64,000 nucleotides of DNA from Streptomyces sp. HD. GTDB taxonomy: Bacteria; Actinomycetota; Actinomycetes; Streptomycetales; Streptomycetaceae. The notes below the pieces were generated by a model. It was given only the letters and a program-made list of their open reading frames with translations. It had not been told where the DNA came from and searched no databases. Shown here piece by piece: positions 1 to 8,843 of this stretch (its first letter is position 1; each line of letters opens with the position of its first letter). A program made the position numbers and the translations under genes. The DNA lies in contig NZ_JAQMYP010000046.1 of assembly GCF_028369295.1 (NCBI RefSeq), forward strand, positions 19,152 through 83,151, read 5' to 3'.

Positions 1-2919
1 GGTGAAGACGCCCCGCAGATGGTGGTCGATGGTGCGGGGGCTGAGGGCGAGGCGGGTGGCGATCTCGCGGTTGGTGGCGCCCTCGGCGGCCATGCGGGCG
101 ACCAGGAGCTGCTGGGCCGTGAGGCGTGCGGTGGGGGTGTCGGGGCCGGGCTGTGCGGGAGCGGCCGGGGTGCCCAGGGCGCGGAGTTCGGTGCGGGCCT
201 GGCCCGCGCAGTGCGGGGCGCCGAAGGAGTCGAAGGCCTCCAGGGCACTGTGCAGACGGTCGCGTGCCTCCGTACGGCGGCGCAGTCGGCGCAGTGCGCT
301 GCCGAACAGCAGCTCCGTGCGGGCGCGTTCGAAGTCCCGGGTGCCGTGGGCGTGCAGATCGAGTGCCGTGCGGTAGTGGTCGACCGATTCCGCGCCGGGC
401 GCGAGCAGGGCGCGGCAGCGGGCGCTGAGTGCCAGGTCGTCGGGGCTGCGTACGGTGCTCGCCCAGTGGTGGTAGTCGGCGTGCGCGACACGGGCGACCC
501 TGGTGTCACCGGTGCGGACGGCGGCCTCGACGTAGTGCGGGGTGGCCAGGTGGCGGATGGCCCGGTGGCCGTGGCCGGGGCCGAATCCGGCGAGGGCGCG
601 CAGTCGGGCGGCCGCGGCGGCGAACCGGCCGCTGCTCAGGTCGAGGAAGGCCAGCGCCCACTGGGCGAGGGCGGCAGGCAGACCCAGGCCGTGGGCGAGG
701 GCGTACGACCGTGCGGTCGCGGCGCGTTCCCGGCAGACGTCGGCGTCGCCGGTGAGCGCCGCGAACATGGCGAGGGCGGCCTGCAGATGGCAGGCACCGT
801 TGTCCTGACCGGTGGCGTGGGCCTGCCACAGCGCGTCGGCCGCGGCGGACTCGCCGGCCCTCGGGCGCCCGGTCCAGAAGTCGGCGTACGCACGGAATTC
901 CATCGCCTGCGGCACGGTCACCGGGGTGCCGAGTGCCCGGGCTGAGGCGGCTGCCCGGACGGTCGCCGTGGCCGCGCGGGTGTGATCGCCGAGGAGCAGC
1001 GCGGCGATCCCGGCGTGGATCAGAACGGTGGGGTCACCACCCGGCCCACATCTCCCCGCCGCCGACTTCAGCAGGTCACGGGCGTCCTCGTACCGTCCCT
1101 CGAAGGCGGCCACGAGCCCCGTCAGAGTGCCGGGCGGCACAACACCAAGCCGCCCCGCAACCCGACCCGCCTCGCGCAGGCGCCGGATGTCCCCGGTGTA
1201 GATGGCGGCTTCGGTTGCTCGGGCCAGGAGGTGAGCGGCGGGGTCGGGCACGGGGGTGCCGACGGCGGCGGCCCGGGAAGGGACGACGCCGACCGAAGCG
1301 GGGGATGCGGTGGCCACCGGCACGACGGCGGCGGCCGCCCCAGCCGACATGGGCGAAGCGGTGGCCACCGGCATGGGCGGGGCTGAGCCGACTGGCACGG
1401 ACGGAGCTGAGCCGACTGGCACGGACGGAGCTGAGCCGACTGGCACGGACGAGGCTGAGCCGACTGACACGGGTGGGGCGGAGGCCCCCGACACAGGCGA
1501 AGCACTCCCGACCGACACGGACGACGCGGAAGCCCCTGGCCCGGGCGAGGCCGTACCGACCGGCATGGGCGAGGCGGAAGCCGCCGGCACAGGCGAAGCG
1601 GAAGCCGCGGACGCAGGCGACGCGGTCCTAACCGACCCGGAAGCCGCGGATGCTCCTGACACAGGCCAAGCGCTCCGGACCGACACGGGCGAGGTGGAGG
1701 CCGCCGACACGGACGCCACAGTCCCGGCCGACCCGGACGACGCGGATCCGCCCGACACAGGCGAAGCGCTCCCGACCGGCACAGGCGAAGCGGAGGCCCC
1801 CGACACGGACGCCACAGTCCCGGCCGACCCGGACGACGCGGATCCGCCCGACACAGGCGAGCCGCTCCCGACCAACACAGGCGAAGCAGAGGCCGCCGAC
1901 ACAGGCGACGCAGCCCCCGCAGACAGAGAAGAAGCGGAAGCCGCCGGCACACGCGACGCGGTCCCGGCCGACGCGGAAGGCGCCGACGGTGCCTGGAGCT
2001 CTCCCGCCGGGGGCGTTGCAGGTTCGGCAACGGTGCGGGGCTGGGCCGCGGCGGCTGCCACCCCCGTCAGGAGGGCGTCGAACGCCTCCGTCGCGTTGCC
2101 CGCCCGTAGCGCGAGTACGCCGCTCAGGGCGTCGTCCGAGGTGGTGGACGCCAGTTGGCGCGCCCGGTCGCCGTCGCCCGAGCGCCAGGCGTAGGCGGCG
2201 GCCCGGGTCAGCAGGCGGGCCTGTTCGGACGGGTCGGGGCAGAGGGCTGCGGCTCGTTCCGCCAGGGCGCGTGCCAGAGGGAGTCGTCCCGTGTCCCCCG
2301 CCCGGCCCGCGGCGGCGCCGAGTTCGGCGGCCAGCCGTCCGCTGGGGCCGAGCGCCCCCGCGCCCCGGTGCCAGGAGCGCCACGGCGTCTCGCCCTCGCC
2401 GCGCAGCACGCGGGCCAGCAGACGGTGGACGTCGCGGCGGTCGGCCGGGGAGCCCGTCTCGTAGGCGGCGATCCGCGTCCACGCGTCGCGGAACACCACA
2501 CCGCCCGCTCCCGCGTGCGCGATCCCGGCCGACTCGGCGGCGTCCAGGGACCGGGTGTCGAGGCGGGCGGCCGTGACGGCGCGCAGGAAGGCGTCGGTGG
2601 GGACCGGGTACTGGTCGGCGGCGGCGAGGAGCAGCAGCAGACGGGTTTCGTCCGGCAACTCCCTGATCTCCGCCCGGCGTTCACGCAGCAGGCCCGGGGC
2701 GAGTGCGGCCGGTTCGGTGGGAAGCGGGTCGAGGCCGGCCGCCTGGCGGTCGGTCAGGCGCGGGGCCAGTTCGGCGGCGGCGCGCGGATCGCCGTACACG
2801 GCACGCAGCACCCGTACTTGGACGCCCTCCGGGAGGGGGGCGGCCAGTTGTCGCCACGCGCCCGTGCGCTGCGGTGGCGAAGTGCGGTCGAGAGGCGAGG
2901 GGTTCACCGGAGTCACCAC
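1..2919 (-). CDS. LuxR-family (LAL-like) transcriptional regulator, 3' end beyond window
   Basis: At least 973 codons are visible, reading leftward off the window edge. The last visible residues form a LuxR/GerE helix-turn-helix, with AEGATNREIATRLALSPRTI in the recognition region, so only a few residues are missing. The N-terminal 300 residues resemble the helical part that follows the ATPase in LAL regulators, but I see no Walker A or B motif, so the NTPase domain appears absent. Residues of about 300-555 are a Ser/Ala/Pro/Val/Gly low-complexity linker made of short repeats such as SVPVGSAP. The following 400 residues are TPR-like helices. A TAA lies in frame at 2941-2943, so the start must be one of two adjacent GTG codons at 2919 or 2916; no strong ribosome site precedes them. 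The gene is divergent from the lipase. Target genes are unknown. Confidence 0.8.
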   Translation of the reverse strand, partial: MVTPVNPSPLDRTSPPQRTGAWRQLAAPLPEGVQVRVLRAVYGDPRAAAELAPRLTDRQAAGLDPLPTEPAALAPGLLRERRAEIRELPDETRLLLLLAAADQYPVPTDAFLRAVTAARLDTRSLDAAESAGIAHAGAGGVVFRDAWTRIAAYETGSPADRRDVHRLLARVLRGEGETPWRSWHRGAGALGPSGRLAAELGAAAGRAGDTGRLPLARALAERAAALCPDPSEQARLLTRAAAYAWRSGDGDRARQLASTTSDDALSGVLALRAGNATEAFDALLTGVAAAAAQPRTVAEPATPPAGELQAPSAPSASAGTASRVPAASASSLSAGAASPVSAASASPVLVGSGSPVSGGSASSGSAGTVASVSGASASPVPVGSASPVSGGSASSGSAGTVASVSAASTSPVSVRSAWPVSGASAASGSVRTASPASAASASPVPAASASPMPVGTASPGPGASASSVSVGSASPVSGASAPPVSVGSASSVPVGSAPSVPVGSAPSVPVGSAPPMPVATASPMSAGAAAAVVPVATASPASVGVVPSRAAAVGTPVPDPAAHLLARATEAAIYTGDIRRLREAGRVAGRLGVVPPGTLTGLVAAFEGRYEDARDLLKSAAGRCGPGGDPTVLIHAGIAALLLGDHTRAATATVRAAASARALGTPVTVPQAMEFRAYADFWTGRPRAGESAAADALWQAHATGQDNGACHLQAALAMFAALTGDADVCRERAATARSYALAHGLGLPAALAQWALAFLDLSSGRFAAAAARLRALAGFGPGHGHRAIRHLATPHYVEAAVRTGDTRVARVAHADYHHWASTVRSPDDLALSARCRALLAPGAESVDHYRTALDLHAHGTRDFERARTELLFGSALRRLRRRTEARDRLHSALEAFDSFGAPHCAGQARTELRALGTPAAPAQPGPDTPTARLTAQQLLVARMAAEGATNREIATRLALSPRTIDHHLRGVFT
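1254..2010 (-). repeat. Tandem-repeat DNA encoding a Ser/Ala/Pro/Val linker
   Basis: This part of the LuxR-type gene is built from degenerate repeats in multiples of 3 bp. Near 1381-1452 a 24-bp unit (gctgagccgactggcacgg plus acgga) is repeated almost perfectly. A 60-bp block starting at 1705 recurs exactly 96 bp later at 1801. All units keep the reading frame, so copy-number change would lengthen or shorten the linker without breaking the gene. Confidence 0.85.
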
Positions 2920-3034
2920 ACAAATGACGTTACTGGCGAGTTAATTGAACCGTAAAGACCGGCGATTTCGCCGATGCGGCGCGCGTAGACCCGGCTCGAC
3001 ACTCCTGACAACCCCACACGTTTCAGGAGGCACC

Positions 3035-3721
3035 ATGCAGCGCCACAAGCGTCGCATCGCCACGGCCCTCACGGCCTTGGCCTCTTCGCTCCTTCTGTCA
3101 CTGTCCCTCTCCCCCACACCCGCGCACGCCGCCACCCACGACCCCGTCGTCTTCGTGCACGGCCTGAGCAGCTCGGCGAGCAGCTGGGACGACTGGGTCG
3201 GTTACTTCAAGGCCGACGGCTACACCTCCGCCGAGCTGGACGCCTGGTCGTACGACTGGACCAAGTCGAACGCCACCACGGCCCAGCAACTCTCGACCGA
3301 GATCAAGAACGTGCTCGCCCGGACCGGCGCCTCGAAGGTGGACCTCGTCGTCCACTCCATGGGCGCTCTCAACTCCCGCTACTACCTCAAGAACCTCGGC
3401 GGGACGTCGTACGTGGACGACTTCGTCTCGACGGCCGGGGTGAACCACGGCACGTCCACCGCCTCCTGGTGCGCATGGCTGTACACCTCCTGCGCGGAGA
3501 TGAACACCGGCAGTTCGTTCCTGACCACCCTGAACTCCGGTGACGAGACCCCGGGCGGTGTGTCGTACGCCAGTTACTGGTCGAACTGCGACGACGCGCT
3601 CACGCCCGACACCACCGCGATCCTCAGCGGTGCGACCAACGTCGAGGTCGGCTGTGTCTCGCACACCGACATGAACAACGACCACGGCGTGTACGAGCAG
3701 GTCAGGGACTTCATCGGCTGA
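3035..3721 (+). CDS. Secreted triacylglycerol lipase/esterase (alpha/beta hydrolase)
   Basis: The protein has 228 residues. A basic N-terminus (MQRHKRR) and a hydrophobic stretch end in an AHA cleavage site near residue 32, so it should be exported by Sec. The mature part opens with HDPVVFVHG, the oxyanion-hole HG motif of bacterial lipases. The nucleophile elbow is VHSMG, with Ser108, and a His near the C-terminus (NDHGV) can complete the triad. Several Cys residues (CAWLYTSC, NCDD, GCVSH) suggest disulfides. The ATG at 3035 is chosen because AGGAGG sits just upstream at about 3025-3030; an in-frame upstream start would add 30 residues ahead of the signal peptide. It probably hydrolyses short or long acyl esters outside the cell; the substrate is not visible in the sequence. 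Confidence 0.88.
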   Translation: MQRHKRRIATALTALASSLLLSLSLSPTPAHAATHDPVVFVHGLSSSASSWDDWVGYFKADGYTSAELDAWSYDWTKSNATTAQQLSTEIKNVLARTGASKVDLVVHSMGALNSRYYLKNLGGTSYVDDFVSTAGVNHGTSTASWCAWLYTSCAEMNTGSSFLTTLNSGDETPGGVSYASYWSNCDDALTPDTTAILSGATNVEVGCVSHTDMNNDHGVYEQVRDFIG

Positions 3722-3722
3722 G

Positions 3723-3799
3723 GCCGGTCCCGGACGGGGGGACAGCAGTACGCCAGCCGCACGACAGCGGGGGTGGGCCGGTCCCGGACGGGGGACAAT
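3723..3799. repeat. Direct repeat of ggccggtcccggacggggg
   Basis: The gap between the lipase and the methyltransferase carries two near-identical copies of ggccggtcccggacggggg followed by aca, at about 3723 and 3776. A third related element (cccgtcccgtccgggagg) provides the ribosome site of the next gene. No terminator-like hairpin is evident. Confidence 0.6.
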
Positions 3800-3833
3800 C
3801 GGGAGTGAGTCCCGTCCCGTCCGGGAGGTCCCC

Positions 3834-4526
3834 ATGGCGCTCAGGTCCGCCGGTTCCGGCAAGGTGTCACGGGATGCCGTGCACCACCCGCTGTTCGCCC
3901 GTTTCTACGCCCGTATCAGCGTCAACGCCGAGACCCGGATGGGCATGGGCGACATCCGTGAGCGGCTGCTGGCCGGGCTGTCCGGCCGGGTGATCGAGAT
4001 CGGCGCGGGCAACGGTCTGAACTTCTCCCACTATCCGAGCGCGGTCTCGGAGGTCGTCGCCATCGAACCGGAGCGCCTGCTGCGGAAGTTGGCACAGGAG
4101 TCCGCGCTGCGCGCCGGGGTCCCCGTGGACGTGGTGCCGGGCGCGGCGGAGGCGCTGCCGGTCAAGAGCGAGGCCTTCGACGCGGTGGTGCTCTCGCTGG
4201 TGCTGTGCAGTGTGCGGGACGTGTCGCGGGCACTCGGCGAGGTACGGCGGGTGCTGCGGCCCGGCGGTGTCGTGCGGTTCTTCGAGCACGGCCGGGGCGG
4301 CGGGCCCGCGATGCACTTCACGCAGCGTGCGCTGGACCGGACGGTGTGGCCGCTGGTGAGCGGAGGCTGCCATGTCTCCCGCGAGCCGGTCGCGGCGCTG
4401 CGGACGGCCGGCTTCGAGCTCGGCCCGTACCGGCAGGTGATGATGCCGGAGAACGGGCCGGTGCTCCCCTCGTCGTACTGCGTGCTGGGCACGGCCTGGC
4501 GGCCGGCCGAGGAGCAGCCCGTCTGA
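3834..4526 (+). CDS. Class I SAM-dependent methyltransferase
   Basis: This 230-residue protein has a Rossmann-fold methyltransferase core. Motif I (VIEIGAGNG) is at residues 53-61, an acidic ribose-binding position follows in VVAIEP, and motif IV/post-I is around AFDAVVLSLVLCSV. RRVLRPGG precedes the final strands, as in Methyltransf_11 and METTL7-like proteins. The ATG follows GGGAGG at a good distance. The substrate cannot be read from the sequence and the neighbours give no pathway. Confidence 0.85.
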   Translation: MALRSAGSGKVSRDAVHHPLFARFYARISVNAETRMGMGDIRERLLAGLSGRVIEIGAGNGLNFSHYPSAVSEVVAIEPERLLRKLAQESALRAGVPVDVVPGAAEALPVKSEAFDAVVLSLVLCSVRDVSRALGEVRRVLRPGGVVRFFEHGRGGGPAMHFTQRALDRTVWPLVSGGCHVSREPVAALRTAGFELGPYRQVMMPENGPVLPSSYCVLGTAWRPAEEQPV

Positions 4527-4568
4527 TCATGGACGCCACGTCACGGACTTCTGATCACGGACGCCGCT

Positions 4569-4943
4569 TCACAGGCTCCACTGGCGCAGTTCGTGTGCGA
4601 TGTCCTCGACCGTGGCCTCACCGCTCTTGACCAGGCGTGCCAGATCGCGCACCTGCTCGGGCGAGGTGACGACCTTGAGGCCGCTGGCGACCAGATAGGC
4701 GTAGGCCACCGCGGAGGCGAACAGCGCGTTGGAGCGCTCCAGGGCCGGGACGTGGATGAGCAGTTGGAGCAGGGCGGCGGCGCGGGCCTGCGGGCTGTCG
4801 TAGACGGGGATGTCGAATATCTCCGCCTGATGGCGGGCGACGGCGGCGACGAGGGCACCCCAGTCGGTGACCTGGGGGTCGCCCGGAGTCCGCTTCTCGG
4901 CGAGCATCAGCAGCCAGGCGAGGTCGATGTTCAGATGACTCAA
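4569..4943 (-). CDS. Fic/Doc-like toxin component with degenerate Fic motif
   Basis: This 124-residue protein resembles the short Streptomyces 'fic family toxin-antitoxin, toxin component' group. The core IHVPALERSNALF aligns with the Doc/Fic signature HxFx(D/N)xNKR. The catalytic-position His is kept (His64) and an Asn is present (Asn72), but the Lys/Arg after the Asn are replaced by Ala-Leu. It could have an altered transferase chemistry or be inactive. Only 4 bp separate it from the upstream antitoxin gene, so the two should be co-transcribed. Confidence 0.75.
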   Translation of the reverse strand: MSHLNIDLAWLLMLAEKRTPGDPQVTDWGALVAAVARHQAEIFDIPVYDSPQARAAALLQLLIHVPALERSNALFASAVAYAYLVASGLKVVTSPEQVRDLARLVKSGEATVEDIAHELRQWSL

Positions 4944-4947
4944 CGGA

Positions 4948-5175
4948 TCAGCGACGACCTTCGCGCTCCGCGCCGAACTCCTCGGCGAAGACGGATTCGT
5001 ACTGCTTCATGAAGTCGGCGGCGGCGTCCACGAACGTGTGGCCGACCTCCCCGGTGTCCTTCTGGACCAGCTCTTCGATGTAGCGGTTGACGCTCATGCC
5101 ACGGGCCAGGGCGCGTTCGCGTGCCGCGCGGGCCGTGCCCTCGTCGACTCTCACGTTCAGCTGAGTCTTCGCCAT
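4948..5175 (-). CDS. Ribbon-helix-helix antitoxin
   Basis: This 75-residue protein begins KTQLNVRVDEGTARAARERA, a typical ribbon-helix-helix strand followed by a helix. The second helix (SVNRYIEELVQ) has the CopG/HicB-like pattern, and the acidic C-terminal tail (about residues 55-75) would bind and neutralise the toxin. It is the first gene of a two-gene unit with the Fic-like toxin. A dyad lies directly upstream and fits autoregulation. The ATG at 5175 is the only sensible start. Confidence 0.8.
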   Translation of the reverse strand: MAKTQLNVRVDEGTARAARERALARGMSVNRYIEELVQKDTGEVGHTFVDAAADFMKQYESVFAEEFGAEREGRR

Positions 5176-5179
5176 ACCT

Positions 5180-5206
5180 AGAAGCTAGCGCGGCAGTGCT
5201 AGCACC
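5180..5206. promoter_or_regulatory. Probable autoregulatory operator of the toxin-antitoxin pair
   Basis: Immediately upstream of the antitoxin start lie two 6-bp palindromes gctagc, at 5184-5189 and 5198-5203. They are embedded in larger dyads (ctagaagctag and gtgctagcac). Their centres are 14 bp apart. Ribbon-helix-helix antitoxins usually bind such paired short palindromes; binding here is inferred. Confidence 0.5.
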
Positions 5207-5364
5207 GGCAAGCCCCTCCCCGGGAAGGCGCATGCCCCTTACATCGACATCGGGGGCCCGACCTGGGTCGGAGAGCAGCCGGGACCTTGGGGGGATACAT
5301 GTGTGCCGTGGATCACATTACGCTCGGCGGGGACGAGAGTCGTGACGTCCGTGAGGAGGCGGTC

Positions 5365-6213
5365 TTGTCCACAGCAGCTGCCCAGTACGCCCCGGGCCCC
5401 GCGTCGGCGGCCGGCATCGCGGCCCGCGCCCGCTCCCTGACCAAGGCGTACGGCTCGGGTGAGACGACGGTGCTCGCCCTCGACGCGGTGGACGTGGACA
5501 TCGCGCGCGGCCGGTTCACGGCGGTCATGGGGCCGTCGGGCTCCGGGAAGTCCACGCTGATGCACTGCCTGGCAGGCCTCGACAACGTCTCCGCGGGACA
5601 GGTGTGGCTCGGCGACACCGAGATCACCGGACTGAAGGATCGCGAGCTGACGCGGCTGCGGCGGGACCGGATCGGGTTCATGTTCCAGTCGTTCAACCTC
5701 ATCCCGACCCTCAACGCGGCCGAGAACATCACCCTGCCGATGGACATCGCCGGCAAGAAGCCCGACGAGAAGTGGCTGGACCAGGTCATCGACACGCTGG
5801 GACTGCGGGACCGCCTCAAGCACCGGCCCTCCCAGCTCTCCGGCGGTCAGCAACAGCGGGTCGCCTGCGCCCGTGCGCTCGCCTCCCGGCCGGAGCTGAT
5901 CTTCGCGGACGAACCCACCGGCAATCTGGACTCGCGGGCCGGTCTTGAGGTGCTCGGCTTTCTGCGGGAGGCCGTGGACCAGCTGGGGCAGACCGTGGTC
6001 ATGGTCACCCACGACCCGGGCGCCGCCGCCCACTCCGACCTGGTGCTCTTCCTGGGCGACGGGCGGATCGTGGACGAGATGGAGCGGCCCACGGCGGAGG
6101 CCGTCCTGGAGCGCATGCGCCTCTTCGCTGGAGGGAACCCCCAGACCCCCGGCTCCGACGCGCTCCGCGGCCAGTCCGATGACCCCGCACCCAAGGCGCC
6201 CGAGGAGAACTGA
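5365..6213 (+). CDS. ABC transporter ATP-binding protein (MacB/LolD type)
   Basis: This is a 282-residue ATPase subunit. Walker A (GPSGSGKST) is at residues 56-64, the Q-loop near MFQSFN, the signature LSGGQ at 159-163, Walker B LIFADEP, and the H-loop His at about 216. The order and the EPTGNLD motif are typical of the MacB/LolD/FtsE class that works with FtsX-like permeases. A TTG start is chosen because GAGGAGG lies 5 bp upstream and the product then begins STAAAQYAP; an ATG at 5287 has no comparable site. The permease gene follows after 4 bp. Confidence 0.88.
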   Translation: MSTAAAQYAPGPASAAGIAARARSLTKAYGSGETTVLALDAVDVDIARGRFTAVMGPSGSGKSTLMHCLAGLDNVSAGQVWLGDTEITGLKDRELTRLRRDRIGFMFQSFNLIPTLNAAENITLPMDIAGKKPDEKWLDQVIDTLGLRDRLKHRPSQLSGGQQQRVACARALASRPELIFADEPTGNLDSRAGLEVLGFLREAVDQLGQTVVMVTHDPGAAAHSDLVLFLGDGRIVDEMERPTAEAVLERMRLFAGGNPQTPGSDALRGQSDDPAPKAPEEN

Positions 6214-6217
6214 CCCC

Positions 6218-8797
6218 GTGCTGAAGGCGACGCTCCGGAGCTTCCTCGCCCACAAGGGGCGACTGCTGCTCTCCGCCCTGGCGGTGGTCCTGTCCGTGGC
6301 GTTCGTCGCGGGCAGTCTGATCTTCTCGGACACCGTCAGCCGCACCTTCGACCGGCTCTTCGCCTCGACCGCCGCCGACGTCACGGTCACCCCCAGGGAG
6401 ACCCTCGACGAGACGGTGCCCTCGGGGCAGACCCTGACCCTGCGGGCCTCGCTCGCCGACCGGCTCGCCCGGGTCGACGGCGTCGCATCGGCCCGTGCGG
6501 ACGTGGACGTGGACGGCCTCACCGTCGTCGACAAGGACCGCGAGTCGGTGGGCCCGACGACCGGCGCCCCCACCATCGGCACCGACTGGAACCCGACCGA
6601 GCGCAGCCCCGTGGAGCTCACCTCCGGACACGCCCCCAAGGGCGACGGACAGGTCATGATCGACGCGGACACCGCCGACGACAAGGACGTGCGGATCGGC
6701 GACCGCCTCACGGTCATCGGGCAGGAGGGCTCCTTCCCGGTCGAGGTCGTCGGCATCGCCACCTTCACCACCACCAACCCCGGTGCCGCGCTGGTCTTCT
6801 TCGACACCCCGACCGCGCAGACCAGGCTCCTCGGCGACCCGAAGGCGGCCACCAGCATCTCGCTGGACGCGGCCGAGGGCGTGAGCGACGCCGACCTCAA
6901 GCGGAACGTGGCCGACGCGCTCGGCGCCGACACCGACACCGGCACCTACCAGCTGCGCACCGCCGAGGAGCAGGCCAAGTCGGACGTCGAGCAGCTGGGC
7001 GGGTTCCTCGACATCATCAAGTACGTGATGCTCGGCTTCGCCGGGGTCGCCGTGCTGGTCGGCGTGTTCCTGATCGTCAACACGTTCTCCATGCTGATCG
7101 CGCAGCGCACCCGTGAGCTGGGCCTGCTGCGGGCGCTCGGCGCGGACCGGCGCCAGGTGCGGCGCTCGGTGCTCGCCGAGGCGCTGCTGCTCGGGCTGGT
7201 CGGCTCGACGCTGGGCCTCGCGGCCGGCATCGGGCTGGCCGCCGGACTCATCGAGCTGATGGGCCTGCTGGGCATGAACATCCGGACGACCGAGATGGTC
7301 ATCGGCTGGGGGACGCCGGTGACCGCCTACGTCGTCGGTCTGGGTGTCACCTTCGTGGCGGCGTACCTGCCGGCCCGGCGGGCGGCGGGCGTCTCGCCGA
7401 TGGCGGCGCTCGCGGACGCCGAAATCGCCGAGATCGGGCGGCCGCTGCGGCTGCGCGCGGTGCTGGGCTCGCTGGTCGGGGCGGCCGGTGCGGCGGCACT
7501 CGTGGGCTGCACGGTGTCGTCGAAGACGTCGTCGGCGGCGTCCCTGCTGGGCCTCGGCGTCCTGCTGACCCTCGTCGCGACCGTGATCGCGGGACCGCTG
7601 CTGGTACGGCCCGTGATCCGGGTCCTCGGCGGGGCGTTCCCCGCCCTGTTCGGCTCGATCGGCCGGATGAGCCAGCGCAACGCCCTGCGCAACCCGCGCC
7701 GCACCGGGGCCACGGCCGCCGCCCTGATGGTGGGTCTGGCACTGGTCGGCGGGATGTCGGTGGCGAGCGCCTCGATGACGAGGTCGTTCGACCAGCAGAT
7801 CGACAAGACCCTCGGCGCCGACTTCGTGGTGCAGAACAGCAACTTCGTGCCGTTCCCGCGGGAGGTCACGGAGCGCATCCGCGACACCGAGGGCGTGGGG
7901 CTCGTCGTACGGTCGCAGTTCACGACGATCGCGGTACGGCTCCCGGACGGCGACCGGGTGAAGACGACCGCGGCGGGTTACGAACCCGAGCTCGACAAGG
8001 TCGCCAACATCACCTACGCGCAGGGCGGCAGCGCGGCAGCGCTCGCGGCCGGGCACCTCGCCATGGACAAGGACTTCGCCGAGGACCACGGCGTCCGCGT
8101 CGGCGACACGCTGCCCGTCGAGTTCCAGGGCGACCGGCGGGCCGAGCTGACCGTGGGCGCCCTGACCGACCAGGAGTCCGCCGACGGGTTCGGCACCACG
8201 GGCGGGTTCTACTTCGGTCTGGCCACCCTGGACAGGTACGCGCCGGGCGGGCAGGACGCCGCCGTGTACGTCAACGCCGCCTCCGGCACGGGCACGGACG
8301 ACCTGCGGGCCGCTCTGGAGAAGACGCTCGACCCGTATCCGCAGGTGCAGGTCCGTGACATCGCCGACTACAAGGACCTGGTGCACAACCAGATCGCCGT
8401 ACTGCTCTACCTCGTGTACGCCCTGCTCGGGCTCGCGATCGTCATCGCGGTGCTCGGCGTGGTCAACACCCTCGCCCTGTCGGTCGTCGAGCGCACCCGG
8501 GAGATCGGGCTGCTCCGGGCCATCGGGCTGGCCCGGCGGCAGCTGCGCCGGATGATCCGGCTGGAGTCGGTGGTGATCGCGGTGTTCGGGGCGGTGCTGG
8601 GACTGGCGCTGGGGCTGGTGTGGGGCGTGTGCACCCAGCAGGTGCTGGCGTTGCAGGGCATGACGGCGCTGGCGATCCCGTGGGGCACGATCGTCGCGGT
8701 GGTGATCGGCTCGGCGGTGGTGGGCGTGGTGGCGGCACTGCTGCCCGCGTTGCGTGCATCCCGCATGAATGTGCTGGCGGCCATCGCGCACGAGTGA
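6218..8797 (+). CDS. ABC transporter permease with two FtsX domains
   Basis: This 859-residue membrane protein starts at a GTG 4 bp after the ATPase stop. An N-terminal membrane anchor (residues 15-37) precedes an extracellular MacB-PCD-like domain (about 40-260). A first FtsX block follows, with AQRTRELGLLRALGA as its coupling-helix region, then a second anchor, a second extracytoplasmic domain and a second FtsX block (VERTREIGLLRAIGLARRQL). This duplicated architecture is the usual Streptomyces partner of MacB-type ATPases. It probably exports a lipophilic or peptide substrate, or transmits force in the envelope; the substrate is unknown. Confidence 0.88.
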   Translation: MLKATLRSFLAHKGRLLLSALAVVLSVAFVAGSLIFSDTVSRTFDRLFASTAADVTVTPRETLDETVPSGQTLTLRASLADRLARVDGVASARADVDVDGLTVVDKDRESVGPTTGAPTIGTDWNPTERSPVELTSGHAPKGDGQVMIDADTADDKDVRIGDRLTVIGQEGSFPVEVVGIATFTTTNPGAALVFFDTPTAQTRLLGDPKAATSISLDAAEGVSDADLKRNVADALGADTDTGTYQLRTAEEQAKSDVEQLGGFLDIIKYVMLGFAGVAVLVGVFLIVNTFSMLIAQRTRELGLLRALGADRRQVRRSVLAEALLLGLVGSTLGLAAGIGLAAGLIELMGLLGMNIRTTEMVIGWGTPVTAYVVGLGVTFVAAYLPARRAAGVSPMAALADAEIAEIGRPLRLRAVLGSLVGAAGAAALVGCTVSSKTSSAASLLGLGVLLTLVATVIAGPLLVRPVIRVLGGAFPALFGSIGRMSQRNALRNPRRTGATAAALMVGLALVGGMSVASASMTRSFDQQIDKTLGADFVVQNSNFVPFPREVTERIRDTEGVGLVVRSQFTTIAVRLPDGDRVKTTAAGYEPELDKVANITYAQGGSAAALAAGHLAMDKDFAEDHGVRVGDTLPVEFQGDRRAELTVGALTDQESADGFGTTGGFYFGLATLDRYAPGGQDAAVYVNAASGTGTDDLRAALEKTLDPYPQVQVRDIADYKDLVHNQIAVLLYLVYALLGLAIVIAVLGVVNTLALSVVERTREIGLLRAIGLARRQLRRMIRLESVVIAVFGAVLGLALGLVWGVCTQQVLALQGMTALAIPWGTIVAVVIGSAVVGVVAALLPALRASRMNVLAAIAHE

Positions 8798-8843
8798 TGG
8801 AATCGCGGCAGGTGCTCAATTCCCTTGCAGGTGAGGAGAGTTC

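Noticed and set aside
19..945. Long plus-strand open frame opposite the LuxR-type gene
   Set aside because: It is antisense to a gene ending in a clear LuxR helix-turn-helix, is Gly/Arg-rich without domains, and is explained by high GC.
1256..2194. Plus-strand frame with ADTGEA-like repeats
   Set aside because: The repeats are the complement of the Ser/Ala/Pro/Val linker; the minus strand continues into conserved helical sequence on both sides.
6005..8791. 928-codon minus-strand frame over the ABC permease
   Set aside because: It lies fully antisense to a permease with clear FtsX motifs; the product is His/Arg/Gln-rich with no fold signs.
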